The translations under genes were made by a program, and so were the position numbers. Below are positions 18,427-26,928 of a DNA stretch of 64,000 bases, in pieces (the stretch's first letter is position 1; every line of letters begins with the position of its first letter). A model generated the notes under the pieces. It did not search any database. It saw only the letters and a list, made by a program, of their open reading frames with translations, and had not been told where the DNA came from. This DNA is from JAIOZK01 sp964468645. GTDB lineage: Bacteria > Bacteroidota > Bacteroidia > Bacteroidales > JAIOZK01. The stretch spans positions 124,001-188,000 of the forward strand of contig CAYXUU010000003.1 of the NCBI GenBank assembly GCA_964468645.1, given 5' to 3'.

Positions 18427-18543
18427 TTGAACGCGGATGACGCAGATCTTCGAACGCGGATGACTCAGGTCTTCGAACGCGGATAATTTCGAATAGACAA
18501 TAATATTAATCCGCGTTGCCTGCATCCGCGTCATCCGCGTTCC
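18427..18543. repeat. Dispersed inverted-repeat element with 23-bp tandem left arm
   Basis: The left arm word GAACGCGGATGAC begins at 18429 and repeats at 18452 and (as GAACGCGGATAAT) at 18475, an exact 23-bp period. The right arm contains GTTGCCTGCATC and ends CATCCGCGTTCC at 18543. The 270 bases between the FISUMP pseudogene and this element hold no recognised gene. Confidence 0.8.
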
Positions 18544-18558
18544 AATCTTCATATCGTA

Positions 18559-18596
18559 CTGATTCATAAATCCGCACATATAAAACTTGATTTCCG
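18559..18596 (+). promoter_or_regulatory. Conserved 38-bp upstream block, copy 1
   Basis: This non-coding block (starting CTGATTCATAAATCCG, ending AACTTGATTTCCG) is identical at 36 of 38 positions to 30957-30994. Both copies lie about 70-80 bases before the start of a linked gene set that includes the paralogous lipoproteins. It is probably a shared promoter or operator; no perfect TAnnTTTG is seen inside it. Confidence 0.55.
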
Positions 18597-18677
18597 ACTT
18601 TTTTCGGTCATACATTTACTTCAAATTTTGATACGATCAAACAAACATACTTCGAATCAAACCTAAAAACAGTCATC

Positions 18678-19304
18678 ATGAATAATGAAAAACAACAGGG
18701 CGAAACATTTGCCAGGGGAAAGGAAATGGGGCAAAAAGCTTATGCAGAAGCCAAAGAATCAACTACCCATGCCATCAGGGCATTAAAGACACTGGTCAGC
18801 GATCCGATTGGTGGTCAGAAAACCGCTTTGGACAATCTGGGCAGCGCAAATGCATTACGGGCCGGAATAGTATTGATTATCATCTTTGCTATATCATGTT
18901 ATCTGTTTGGAACAAGCTTTATAATAAGAGGTAACGCTGGCGTTTATTTTAAACTTGTATTATTTAGCGTGATACCATCTGCATGTATATTTTGCTGGTA
19001 TTACCTTATCAATATTATTTTCGGTAAAGAGAAAAAGTGTATACCAACACACATATTCACAACAGGAATAACGGTTATACCGCTGGCCATATTTTTCTAT
19101 TGTCTGACAATATTTGGGGCAGATGCTATAGAATTGCTAATTGCCATCGCCACTTTCTGCATCTGTACAATGATATTATTAATCAATAGTTCCCTACAGG
19201 ATATTTATAAGCAAACGACCCGGGGTTCAGTGTTGTTAACCCCCGCGATTGTGTTTTTAACGTACTTCTTGTCGAAGACTTTCCTGGGTTTACTTATCGG
19301 ATAA
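18678..19304 (+). CDS. Integral membrane protein of unknown function
   Basis: 208 residues. The first 65 residues are hydrophilic and helical (QGETFARGKEMGQKAYAEAK). Five hydrophobic segments follow (about 65-85, 95-115, 128-150, 152-170, 185-205), so it is an inner-membrane protein with a cytoplasmic-type head. The overall shape recalls Yip1-like membrane proteins, but no signature was found. It is the first gene after the conserved 38-bp block and is followed 43 bp later by a small lipoprotein gene. At the other locus the paralogous lipoprotein is likewise linked to a (different) membrane protein. Confidence 0.7.
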   Translation: MNNEKQQGETFARGKEMGQKAYAEAKESTTHAIRALKTLVSDPIGGQKTALDNLGSANALRAGIVLIIIFAISCYLFGTSFIIRGNAGVYFKLVLFSVIPSACIFCWYYLINIIFGKEKKCIPTHIFTTGITVIPLAIFFYCLTIFGADAIELLIAIATFCICTMILLINSSLQDIYKQTTRGSVLLTPAIVFLTYFLSKTFLGLLIG

Positions 19305-19347
19305 TCAATTTTATTTAATCATATATTAACCATTAAAATCAAACACC

Positions 19348-19989
19348 ATGAAAAGAACAATCAATTTTTTAAGTTTAATGCTCAGTGGCCTTATGGTCAT
19401 TTATTTTTTATCAGGTTGTGGTGGCGGCGGTTCTGCCAGTACCAATATCTCATTGGGTAAGTTGCCGGGTATTGCAAAAAAATACAGCGACAAAATTGAC
19501 AAAAAGAAAAAAGATCTTGATGAATGTACCGATATGGAAAAAGCCTTCAAGCTGGATAAGGAGATCAAATCGTTGAAAAAAGAATCTGATGAAGCAATAT
19601 CAGAATATCTTTTGAATAATCCGATTGGAGATATTCCATTTGAACAAAAAGCCGAATATCCGTTTACCATAGAAAGAGTTTTTGTTAACACCGAATATGA
19701 AAGCTCCAGTCATTATTTACAATTAAAAGTGAAGATCAAGGTAAATGAAGACATTTTGAACAAATATGGAGGATTTGAAAAAACCATATTTGCCTATGCA
19801 AATCCAGTTGACAGCGAAGGCACGTCCCTGTCAAAGAAATCCGATGTTTTTAGTTCTGGTTTCGGAAGCCAGGAATTCAAAAAAGATATGGATTTTGAAT
19901 TAATGGGCGGCATCCAGCATTTGCAAAACCTTGAAAACTTCGACAAACTGATCTTTGTTTCCCGTGAAGAGTATGACAATCCCCAATAA
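19348..19989 (+). CDS. Small lipoprotein, paralogue of 31064-31702
   Basis: 213 residues. The signal peptide ends in a lipobox (IYFLSGC, Cys at about residue 24) followed by a GGGGSAS linker. A charged, probably coiled-coil segment lies at 40-80 (KKYSDKIDKKKKDL, DMEKAFKLDKEIKSLKKE). The C-terminal part (90-213) is a beta-rich domain ending EEYDNPQ. The paralogue at 31064 shares LGKLPG, CxDMEKAFKLD, IxDVPFEQKA-type motifs and the identical last residues EEYDNPQ. The function is not recognised. It is likely anchored in the outer membrane or periplasm beside the neighbouring membrane protein. Confidence 0.75.
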   Translation: MKRTINFLSLMLSGLMVIYFLSGCGGGGSASTNISLGKLPGIAKKYSDKIDKKKKDLDECTDMEKAFKLDKEIKSLKKESDEAISEYLLNNPIGDIPFEQKAEYPFTIERVFVNTEYESSSHYLQLKVKIKVNEDILNKYGGFEKTIFAYANPVDSEGTSLSKKSDVFSSGFGSQEFKKDMDFELMGGIQHLQNLENFDKLIFVSREEYDNPQ

Positions 19990-20156
19990 CATCATACTCA
20001 TGGCGATGCCGTAGAAATTAAAACTTATAAGGGTAAGCCTTCAAACAACAAAAAGACACCTGAATGCATTGAGGTAACATCAGAAATTTCTTCAATACCA
20101 GGTAAATATTGTATTTTTAGTTTGAATTATTTTATAATTTTATAAAAAATAGAGTT

Positions 20157-20570
20157 ATGAAAGAAAAAAATACCATTTTTAGTTTTGTAATTGCAGGCTT
20201 ATTCTTATTTACAATTTCCTGTGATGGACCATCACCATCGTCATCAATTACACCTGCTGAAGTCAATCAGGAAATCTTAGAAGAGACTGATAAAGGAAAC
20301 TTCGATGTTGTTATGGATCTCTTTTCAACCGGAGGTAAAGGATTTACAAATGAAGAGAAAGAACAATTAATTGAGGTTTTGCAACTCGCACAGGAGGAAG
20401 TGCAGAAAAAAGGAGGTTATAAATCATTTGAAATTCTTGAAGAGGGGATTAGCCCATCAGGTGATGAAGCAACAGTGAAACTGAAAGTAATTCATGGAAA
20501 TGGTAAGGAAGAGTTCACAACAAATAAATTTGTCCTTGAAGATGGCCGGTGGAAACTAAAAATGAAATAG
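20157..20570 (+). CDS. Small lipoprotein with DUF4878-like fold
   Basis: 137 residues. The lipobox is FTISC (Cys at about residue 22), followed by a Pro/Ser-rich linker. The C-terminal 100 residues follow the helix-then-sheet plan of NTF2-like DUF4878 lipoproteins, with repeated patterns such as GDEATVKLKVIHGNGKEE and a final FVLEDGRWKLKMK. The assignment to that family is by pattern only. The gene lies 30 bp before the first of two tandem secreted paralogues on the same strand and may open that operon. Confidence 0.65.
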   Translation: MKEKNTIFSFVIAGLFLFTISCDGPSPSSSITPAEVNQEILEETDKGNFDVVMDLFSTGGKGFTNEEKEQLIEVLQLAQEEVQKKGGYKSFEILEEGISPSGDEATVKLKVIHGNGKEEFTTNKFVLEDGRWKLKMK

Positions 20571-20600
20571 GCTGAAAGAATTACATAAATCCCTGAAACC

Positions 20601-21656
20601 ATGAAAATAACAATTACAGCATTCTTTATTGCATTTCTCTTTCTTTCAATAAACAATCTATCAAACGCCCAGATAGAAGAGGATTATCATACGGCAGTAA
20701 TAAGTGTCAGCATACCGGTTATTGTAGACCATTATGAAGTCAGCACGCGAAATGGTGAGATCATCAGTGATAAACACATTCCCGATCAACAGGGTGGAAT
20801 CCGTTTGGCGTACAGGGCAAATGATTTGAAGGCTAATGGCAATTATTTTTCAGGAATATATCTGATGTTTTACGGGACCCGGCATCAAATAGAAACCTAT
20901 TATGGCAAAATATCAGATGATAAACAGACCATGGAATTTATTGAATTGACGAAAGATGACATTGTTTATTCATCGGCTGACAGGGATAATGCGTATCTGC
21001 AGTCAAAAGTAACAGCTTCGGCAAGATTTGAAAACCTCCCGGTGCTTTACGGACATTATAAATACAAATATGATGTAAGTAAAATTACATCTGTCGGGTA
21101 CCAGTTTATTAATGAAAGAAGGTATATGAGCGGTGGCCAGTTTAAACGGGACAGCATGATCAGTATAAACCAGGAAAAAATAAACCAGCATTCACAGCTT
21201 GCCGATATCCAATTTCAAAAAGGGCAGGCAGATGCTTCAAAACAGAATCCCATCAACATCGTAGTAGGTGCACATAAGTCATGTACTGAAACCGGTAAAA
21301 AACTTGAAGCCTCTATCATCAACTATCTGACAAAATTCAAGGCACCACTTTATGCGGATATGTATAAAGGGATCATGAACAGCGAAATAACTGACAATGC
21401 CGGGATTACTGAATCCGAGCTGGTCAACCCTGAAACAGGTAAAGTTGCTGATATTAATAAGGATAATCCTGTCATAGAGATCATCGTTGATGAAACACAT
21501 GTTGGGGAAGATAAGAACCTTCCACTGGAGCTTCATTCATTGAAAGTATTGATAAAGTATAATAATGATCAGATAGAAATAAATCCTGATGATATTAGCA
21601 ATTTGGATGATATGCCGCACCAGGTACTGGTTAATCTCATTGAAATTATGAACTAA
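20601..21656 (+). CDS. Exported protein of unknown function, tandem paralogue A
   Basis: 351 residues. The signal peptide ends ...NNLSNAQ (about residue 24). The mature part begins IEEDYHTAVISVSIPVIVDHYE and contains the segment YYGKISDDKQTMEFIELT. It ends MPHQVLVNLIEIMN. All three landmarks recur in the next gene (YYGKISSDKQKIEFIELT; FSHQVFIKLIEVIN), so the two are diverged tandem duplicates. No enzyme motif or sorting domain is visible, so the protein is probably periplasmic. It lies between the DUF4878-like lipoprotein and paralogue B (54-bp gap). Confidence 0.7.
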   Translation: MKITITAFFIAFLFLSINNLSNAQIEEDYHTAVISVSIPVIVDHYEVSTRNGEIISDKHIPDQQGGIRLAYRANDLKANGNYFSGIYLMFYGTRHQIETYYGKISDDKQTMEFIELTKDDIVYSSADRDNAYLQSKVTASARFENLPVLYGHYKYKYDVSKITSVGYQFINERRYMSGGQFKRDSMISINQEKINQHSQLADIQFQKGQADASKQNPINIVVGAHKSCTETGKKLEASIINYLTKFKAPLYADMYKGIMNSEITDNAGITESELVNPETGKVADINKDNPVIEIIVDETHVGEDKNLPLELHSLKVLIKYNNDQIEINPDDISNLDDMPHQVLVNLIEIMN

Positions 21657-21710
21657 CATTACATCATTCATATTCAGATTAACACACTATACAAAACACA
21701 ATCTACAGCA

Positions 21711-22682
21711 ATGAGAATACAGACCATGCCTGTCTTAGTTATTATCTTTCATTTGTCGGCCAGTTTCATGTCCTCTGCACAAATCGATGCGGATCATCAT
21801 TGTGCTACCATTAATGTGAAAATACCCATTATTGTGGACCAGAAAGAAGAACGTGAGCGCAGTGGAACAACTCATAATCTGACACATACGCCGGAGAAGC
21901 AAATAGATGCATGTTATCAGTACAGGAGCCATGATCTGGAATTTGTTGATGGTTTTTTTTCAGGAGGATATAGAAAAATTGGCAGTCAGCATACCTATGT
22001 TCAAACCTATTACGGTAAAATATCATCGGACAAGCAAAAAATTGAATTTATTGAATTAACCAGTGATGATATTTATTACACAGGACCTTATATTATGTCT
22101 GTAACCAATACCTCCACCAAAATTGTAAATCTCCCTTTGAATTCTGATCTGAATTTATTTGAATTTAAAAATGGTATTAGTAAAATCAGTTATGTTGAGC
22201 ACAGGAAGTATCATGAAAAAAGACTTGCATCGACGGTAGATAAAATCATAAAAGAATTCTTTGTTGAAATTAACATGCATAAACTGACAAGTTTTCCCCT
22301 GGTGGCTCAGATACAGTTTTGTAAAGGAGAGGCTAAAAAGCCCGAGAGAGGCCCTTTACTTATTTCCATAGGCGCAAATGAACCCTTTTCGAAAAATGAA
22401 GGAAACCTTATTTCATCATTTGTTAGTGAGTTTAACAAATTCAAAAACTCTATGTATTCAAAAGCCAGTAATAGTGCCTCAGCTGACTATTCTATTTCTA
22501 TTGAGGAGTATCCTATTGCTCCGAACCTTAACCAGCCCAGCGAAAAATCCTCTATAAAAGCATATATTAAACATAAAGGCAAAACAACCGTGATCGACTG
22601 GCAGGATTTCAAACTACCTGTTAATTTCTCACACCAGGTATTCATTAAACTTATTGAGGTAATAAACAAATCAGTACAATGA
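21711..22682 (+). CDS. Exported protein of unknown function, tandem paralogue B
   Basis: 323 residues with a signal peptide ending SFMSSAQ. The mature protein starts IDADHHCATINVKIPIIVDQKE and shares its order of motifs with the preceding gene. It lacks about 30 residues in the C-terminal third compared with paralogue A. The last four bases, ATGA, overlap the start codon of the giant FISUMP/PKD gene, which indicates translational coupling. The three proteins may therefore act together in the periplasm or at the surface. Confidence 0.7.
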   Translation: MRIQTMPVLVIIFHLSASFMSSAQIDADHHCATINVKIPIIVDQKEERERSGTTHNLTHTPEKQIDACYQYRSHDLEFVDGFFSGGYRKIGSQHTYVQTYYGKISSDKQKIEFIELTSDDIYYTGPYIMSVTNTSTKIVNLPLNSDLNLFEFKNGISKISYVEHRKYHEKRLASTVDKIIKEFFVEINMHKLTSFPLVAQIQFCKGEAKKPERGPLLISIGANEPFSKNEGNLISSFVSEFNKFKNSMYSKASNSASADYSISIEEYPIAPNLNQPSEKSSIKAYIKHKGKTTVIDWQDFKLPVNFSHQVFIKLIEVINKSVQ

Positions 22683-25600
22683 AATCTATCATTACCGGCC
22701 TAATCCTTCTTGTAATTAGTTCATTACTTATAAAGGAAAGCCTTGCCCAGTATCCCGATATGATTGTTATCCAAAATGTACCAGAAGAGATTGCCTGGGA
22801 AATCGTTTACCAGGGTTTTAATGAACAAAATATCAGGTTAAACAACTATAACCGGCAAACCGGGATCGCCCTTTCTAATTTCTTTACCTATACCAGTATG
22901 CTGATCGATAACAGGGCGAAGTACCAGGTAAAGTATATAAATGGCAATATTGAGATCAGCCTGGTCAACAGGCAATATATGTCGACAGAAGGATGGGCCG
23001 ATAATTTGTTCCCTTTATCAAAAAAATCAAAAAAGAAATTTCTGGTGCCGCTGGAAAATATAATCATGAAGTTATTGGAGGATAATCCAGTTACTAATGT
23101 TGAAGAACAGTTACCGGATCAATCTCCAATGAACTGGCAGGATCAGGAACAAGCTGAGAATCAGAATATGTCAGGGAATGAAGAATCAATTGGCTTTCAT
23201 CCTATTGCTATCATTTCCTGTTATCCTGTTTCAGGTAGTACATCCATTGATTTCGAATTATCAGGAAAAAACAGTTTTGATTATGTAACTTTAATCCAGG
23301 ATCTTAAATTCCGCTGGGACCTGGATAATGATGGCAACTGGGATGATGTATGGAGTGCCAACACTGATATTAAACACCGCTTCTCTTCCAACGGCATACA
23401 TACAGTTAGAATGGAAGTGATGGATACTGATGAAAACATACATGAAACAACACATCAGATACTGGTAGAAGATTTCACCCCCTGTCCTGATCTTCCTACA
23501 GTCACTTACCTTGAACAAACATACAATACGGTTTTAATAGGAGATCAATGCTGGATGAGGGAGAACCTGAATGCCGGTGATATGATTTTCCAGATGATGG
23601 ATATGAAAAACAATGGCAAACTGGAGAAGTATTGTTATGACAACTATCCTGAATTTTGTAAAAAGTATGGTGGTTTATACCAATGGGGTGAGCTCATGGA
23701 GTATAAACCGGGTGACAGTACCGGAATATGCCCGGAAGGGTGGCATATTCCTTCGGTTGATGAATTTGACACATTGTTCAGTTTCCTGGGTGGAATAAAC
23801 ATTGCAGGGGAAAGAATGAAAGAAAAAGGATCACTCTTTTGGCCAGCCCCCGAGACAATTATTACCAATCATAGCGGATACGCTGCCTTACCCGGTGGCA
23901 AGTTAAACAGTGATTACAGGTTTTACGGCCTTGGAACCAGAGCATACCTGGCTACTACAAAAGCTATTTTATCAGAAGATGGATACATACACAGCGTCAT
24001 TAATCCAAATGATGGCCAATGGAATGACACAAAAATAAAGCAGGATACCTCGTTTAATATGTTTTTATTCAAGGATAGCATGGCGGTTGAATATGAAAAA
24101 ATGCCAGTTTCGGAGGGAGTTTCGGTTCGATGTATTAAGAATGGAGAAAATATACCCGAAAAACCGGTTGCGAAGTTTCATTATTACCATCCGGTTCCGT
24201 ATCCTGATCACATGAGGAAACCGTATAATATATACAGACTTAACCCTTTCCCGAGCTACGACATGCAGGATCCGGATTCCGAACTTAAAGCAAAATGGAC
24301 AATATGGTATTGGAATAGGGAGCGGAGTTTGCTATTCTCTGAAGAGTTCAATCCTTTGAAAATAAAAGAAGAAACATTGGAACAAGATCACACTTATCTT
24401 GTCAGGTTAATTATCAAAGATACTGATGGGAATACAGATACAACTTTCAATTTTCTTGAGGTTGAAAAAAACACACCTCCTCATGCAATACTTACCACCC
24501 CTTTTAGGGGTTGTGTTGATTCAACCCAATGGTTGCCATTTAAAGCCATATGGAGTTGGGACAGGGAATATCATTTTGAGCACCTTACCTATAGCTGGAA
24601 TTATGATTTTATTGATGGTGAAGTGGGAAATACTTCTGATAATCAGTCTGATCATATTATCTGCTATGGTAAAGAAGTAGATTCAGATCACAATTATTAT
24701 TATCAACCAGGCTCCATCAGGCATCACGGCCAGTATTGCTTATCACCAGATAATCCCGATCAGGATTTCAAATATGACGTTCGTTATTTCCTTGAAAAAC
24801 ATTCCCCGACTTACCTGCGCAAACACCAGATCATGTATCTTGATCCATTTGTTTTCGGGGATGGGAGAGGTATAGAATACATTCCTGAGGACACGCTGGT
24901 AGTTGACAGGTCAGGCATCACCATAGAAAGGGATCTTGTACGGCAACCATATATGTGGTCAACCAGGCACAGATACTTTGAATCTGGTAACTACAGAGTA
25001 AGGCTTATCGTAACTGACCCGGAAGGTTTATCAGATACGGCCTATGCCGAAGTTTGTATAGACTCTGAGCAAGAAGGACAGAAGGACAATGCACCGAATC
25101 CGTATTTTGAGGTGTATCCGGGATCGGGAACACTGTGCGACACGTTTACTTTTGATGCATCATGCAGTTACGATACGGAGGATCCGTTGGAACGCCTGGA
25201 GTTCTGCTGGTTTTTAGACTGGAGCAGACATAAAAAATACCCTCACAAAGATTGGAGTAAAGATAATATGATTGTTAAATATCAATACGGTAATTTTAAC
25301 CCCCTGGAAGGCACCGGTTCATATAGCATCAGGCTGGGGGTCAGGGATACCAAAGGGAAAACTAAATATTACACAAGAGAATTTCTTGAGGTGGAATATG
25401 AAGAATGTAACAGCCCACCGGTGGCTGCATTTACCATTAATCCATCAATAGCAACACCCAACAAAGCTGTCATTTTGAATGCCTCTGAGAGTTATGACAA
25501 TGAGGATGACATTAGTTTACTTCATTTTCGATGGGACTTCTACGGTGATGGCAAATATGATACAGAATGGAGCAATTTACAACAAACGCAACACGCCTAT

Positions 25601-26572
25601 AAGCACACCGGTAAATATGGTGTGAAACTGCAGGTAAAAGATTCAAAGGGTGACACTTCACATGTTATACATGTAGTTGAAATCACAGAAAATGTCAAGG
25701 TAATAGGAGATACTCCTTTACCAACCAACTGCCCCAAAAAAGAATATGAACTCTATTTCCCATTTGATGAAGATAAGGTACTTGACTCACTTGACACTTA
25801 TGCGGCTTTGGGGTATAAACTAATCGCGGGCAGTATAGCATTATGCATTTTTGAGAAAGAGACAAACGGTGATAAGATCTATCCTTTGAAAGTACTTGAG
25901 AAGTCGTCGATAGACAAATTTAATGAGCTGGCAAAAGAGAAATGGATCGTTGTGAGTGAACTATTATATACATTTTTAATACAGGATATTGATGCTCCAC
26001 TTTATGAATATACTTACAGCGATGATCTTTCCTATTATGATTTAAGACAATGTGAAAATTTCCTTCCCGGAGGTGATAATATTAGCGTCTTTAATGAATA
26101 TGGATCCAGGGGCTGGGAGATAATTGGCATTCCGGGAAAAGCATTATTCAGAAAGAACAAGGATGAAAATATTACTTATCAGTATAAGAGTTTCAATATA
26201 AATGTTAAAGATTTTACGGAACTGGAACAACTGGGGAAGGAGGGGTGGCAATATGGTGCAATGTTGCATGTCTCAAATTGTCTTGATGAGCAAATGCCCA
26301 TCATCCTGAAAAGGCGAACAGACATGGGTGATGTATTCTATTATGACTTTGCCACAGTTGACAAGCCTTCTGATATACCATCATTTGTAGCAGTAATGGG
26401 AAATCCTGAGAAAGAAAAACAGATGATCGAAGCTTTTAATCCCTTGTACTGGCAATTGAATAAACATGGCCAGGGGGGCTGGACACTGGCAATGTTTACA
26501 AATGCCCATGAAGAATATTTTGGAAAGGATAAAGTGATTATAGTTTTCCAAACACCAGTGTGTAACAGATAG
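22679..26572 (+). CDS. Giant PKD/FISUMP protein with DUF4177-like C-terminal repeats
   Basis: 1297 residues with a signal peptide to about residue 24 (ESLAQ). Residues 25-145 are an unrecognised domain. A PKD-like domain (175-262, FRWDLDNDGNWDDVW) is followed by a FISUMP domain (265-485: GDQCWMRENLNAGD, GGLYQWGELMEY, GICPEGWHIPS, GVSVRCIKNGE). Further PKD-type modules run to about 1015, including HFRWDFYGDGKYDTEW and LQVKDSKGDTSH. The last 280 residues contain five short repeats with a G-W core (ALGYKL, AKEKWIVV, GSRGWEII, GKEGWQYG, GQGGWTLA), each followed by a hydrophobic strand, as in DUF4177. No T9SS sorting domain is present. It is translationally coupled to the preceding exported paralogue (ATGA overlap). 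Confidence 0.8.
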   Translation: MKSIITGLILLVISSLLIKESLAQYPDMIVIQNVPEEIAWEIVYQGFNEQNIRLNNYNRQTGIALSNFFTYTSMLIDNRAKYQVKYINGNIEISLVNRQYMSTEGWADNLFPLSKKSKKKFLVPLENIIMKLLEDNPVTNVEEQLPDQSPMNWQDQEQAENQNMSGNEESIGFHPIAIISCYPVSGSTSIDFELSGKNSFDYVTLIQDLKFRWDLDNDGNWDDVWSANTDIKHRFSSNGIHTVRMEVMDTDENIHETTHQILVEDFTPCPDLPTVTYLEQTYNTVLIGDQCWMRENLNAGDMIFQMMDMKNNGKLEKYCYDNYPEFCKKYGGLYQWGELMEYKPGDSTGICPEGWHIPSVDEFDTLFSFLGGINIAGERMKEKGSLFWPAPETIITNHSGYAALPGGKLNSDYRFYGLGTRAYLATTKAILSEDGYIHSVINPNDGQWNDTKIKQDTSFNMFLFKDSMAVEYEKMPVSEGVSVRCIKNGENIPEKPVAKFHYYHPVPYPDHMRKPYNIYRLNPFPSYDMQDPDSELKAKWTIWYWNRERSLLFSEEFNPLKIKEETLEQDHTYLVRLIIKDTDGNTDTTFNFLEVEKNTPPHAILTTPFRGCVDSTQWLPFKAIWSWDREYHFEHLTYSWNYDFIDGEVGNTSDNQSDHIICYGKEVDSDHNYYYQPGSIRHHGQYCLSPDNPDQDFKYDVRYFLEKHSPTYLRKHQIMYLDPFVFGDGRGIEYIPEDTLVVDRSGITIERDLVRQPYMWSTRHRYFESGNYRVRLIVTDPEGLSDTAYAEVCIDSEQEGQKDNAPNPYFEVYPGSGTLCDTFTFDASCSYDTEDPLERLEFCWFLDWSRHKKYPHKDWSKDNMIVKYQYGNFNPLEGTGSYSIRLGVRDTKGKTKYYTREFLEVEYEECNSPPVAAFTINPSIATPNKAVILNASESYDNEDDISLLHFRWDFYGDGKYDTEWSNLQQTQHAYKHTGKYGVKLQVKDSKGDTSHVIHVVEITENVKVIGDTPLPTNCPKKEYELYFPFDEDKVLDSLDTYAALGYKLIAGSIALCIFEKETNGDKIYPLKVLEKSSIDKFNELAKEKWIVVSELLYTFLIQDIDAPLYEYTYSDDLSYYDLRQCENFLPGGDNISVFNEYGSRGWEIIGIPGKALFRKNKDENITYQYKSFNINVKDFTELEQLGKEGWQYGAMLHVSNCLDEQMPIILKRRTDMGDVFYYDFATVDKPSDIPSFVAVMGNPEKEKQMIEAFNPLYWQLNKHGQGGWTLAMFTNAHEEYFGKDKVIIVFQTPVCNR

Positions 26573-26610
26573 GATAAATTTATAATGATTTTGATCCAAA
26601 TTAATTTGCC

Positions 26611-26903
26611 ATGAGACTTCTTTTACCTTGTTCATTTCTATTACTGATAATGTCAATTTAGAATTGATCCAGTATCCTGGCATCAATGAAAAAAAGTTGC
26701 TTATTAATGCTCCCCCTTATTCTACCTGCCTAATCCAACTCCTTAATATTAACGCAAGCCCTATTGAAACTTTATTTAATGATATTCTGGTGAATAAAAA
26801 GACAGGCATAATTTTCGATAGCCAGAAATTAAACAAAAGTGTATATTTGCTTAAAGCTTTGATTAACCGGAAAGTTTTCAGTAAAAAAATTGTTGTCCCC
26901 TGA
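26611..26903 (+). pseudogene. Remnant of a C10-type peptidase gene: signal peptide fused out of frame to T9SS sorting domain
   Basis: ATG at 26611 opens a signal-peptide-like stretch (MRLLLPCSFLLLIMSI) that hits TAG. From 26640, in another frame, the sequence LELIQYPGIN...LLINAP...CLIQLLNI...KSVYLLKALI matches the sorting domain of the intact C10 peptidase at 38249-39286 (LIQYPGICG, LVNAPENS, CTIQLLDI, KGVYLLHVLI). The catalytic domain, roughly 800 bp, is gone. The remnant sits just upstream of the TPR-AraC gene, exactly as the intact peptidase does in the other copy. Confidence 0.8.
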
Positions 26904-26928
26904 AATCCTTCTCAATGATGAATATTAA

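Noticed and set aside
18429..18497. 23-bp direct repeats as a possible CRISPR or attachment site
   Set aside because: There are only three contiguous units without spacers, and they belong to the left arm of the inverted-repeat element.
19990..20150. Open frame continuing for about 50 codons after the lipoprotein stop at 19987-19989
   Set aside because: The paralogue at 31064 ends at the same EEYDNPQ, so the stop is native. The downstream frame has no start and no recognisable motif.
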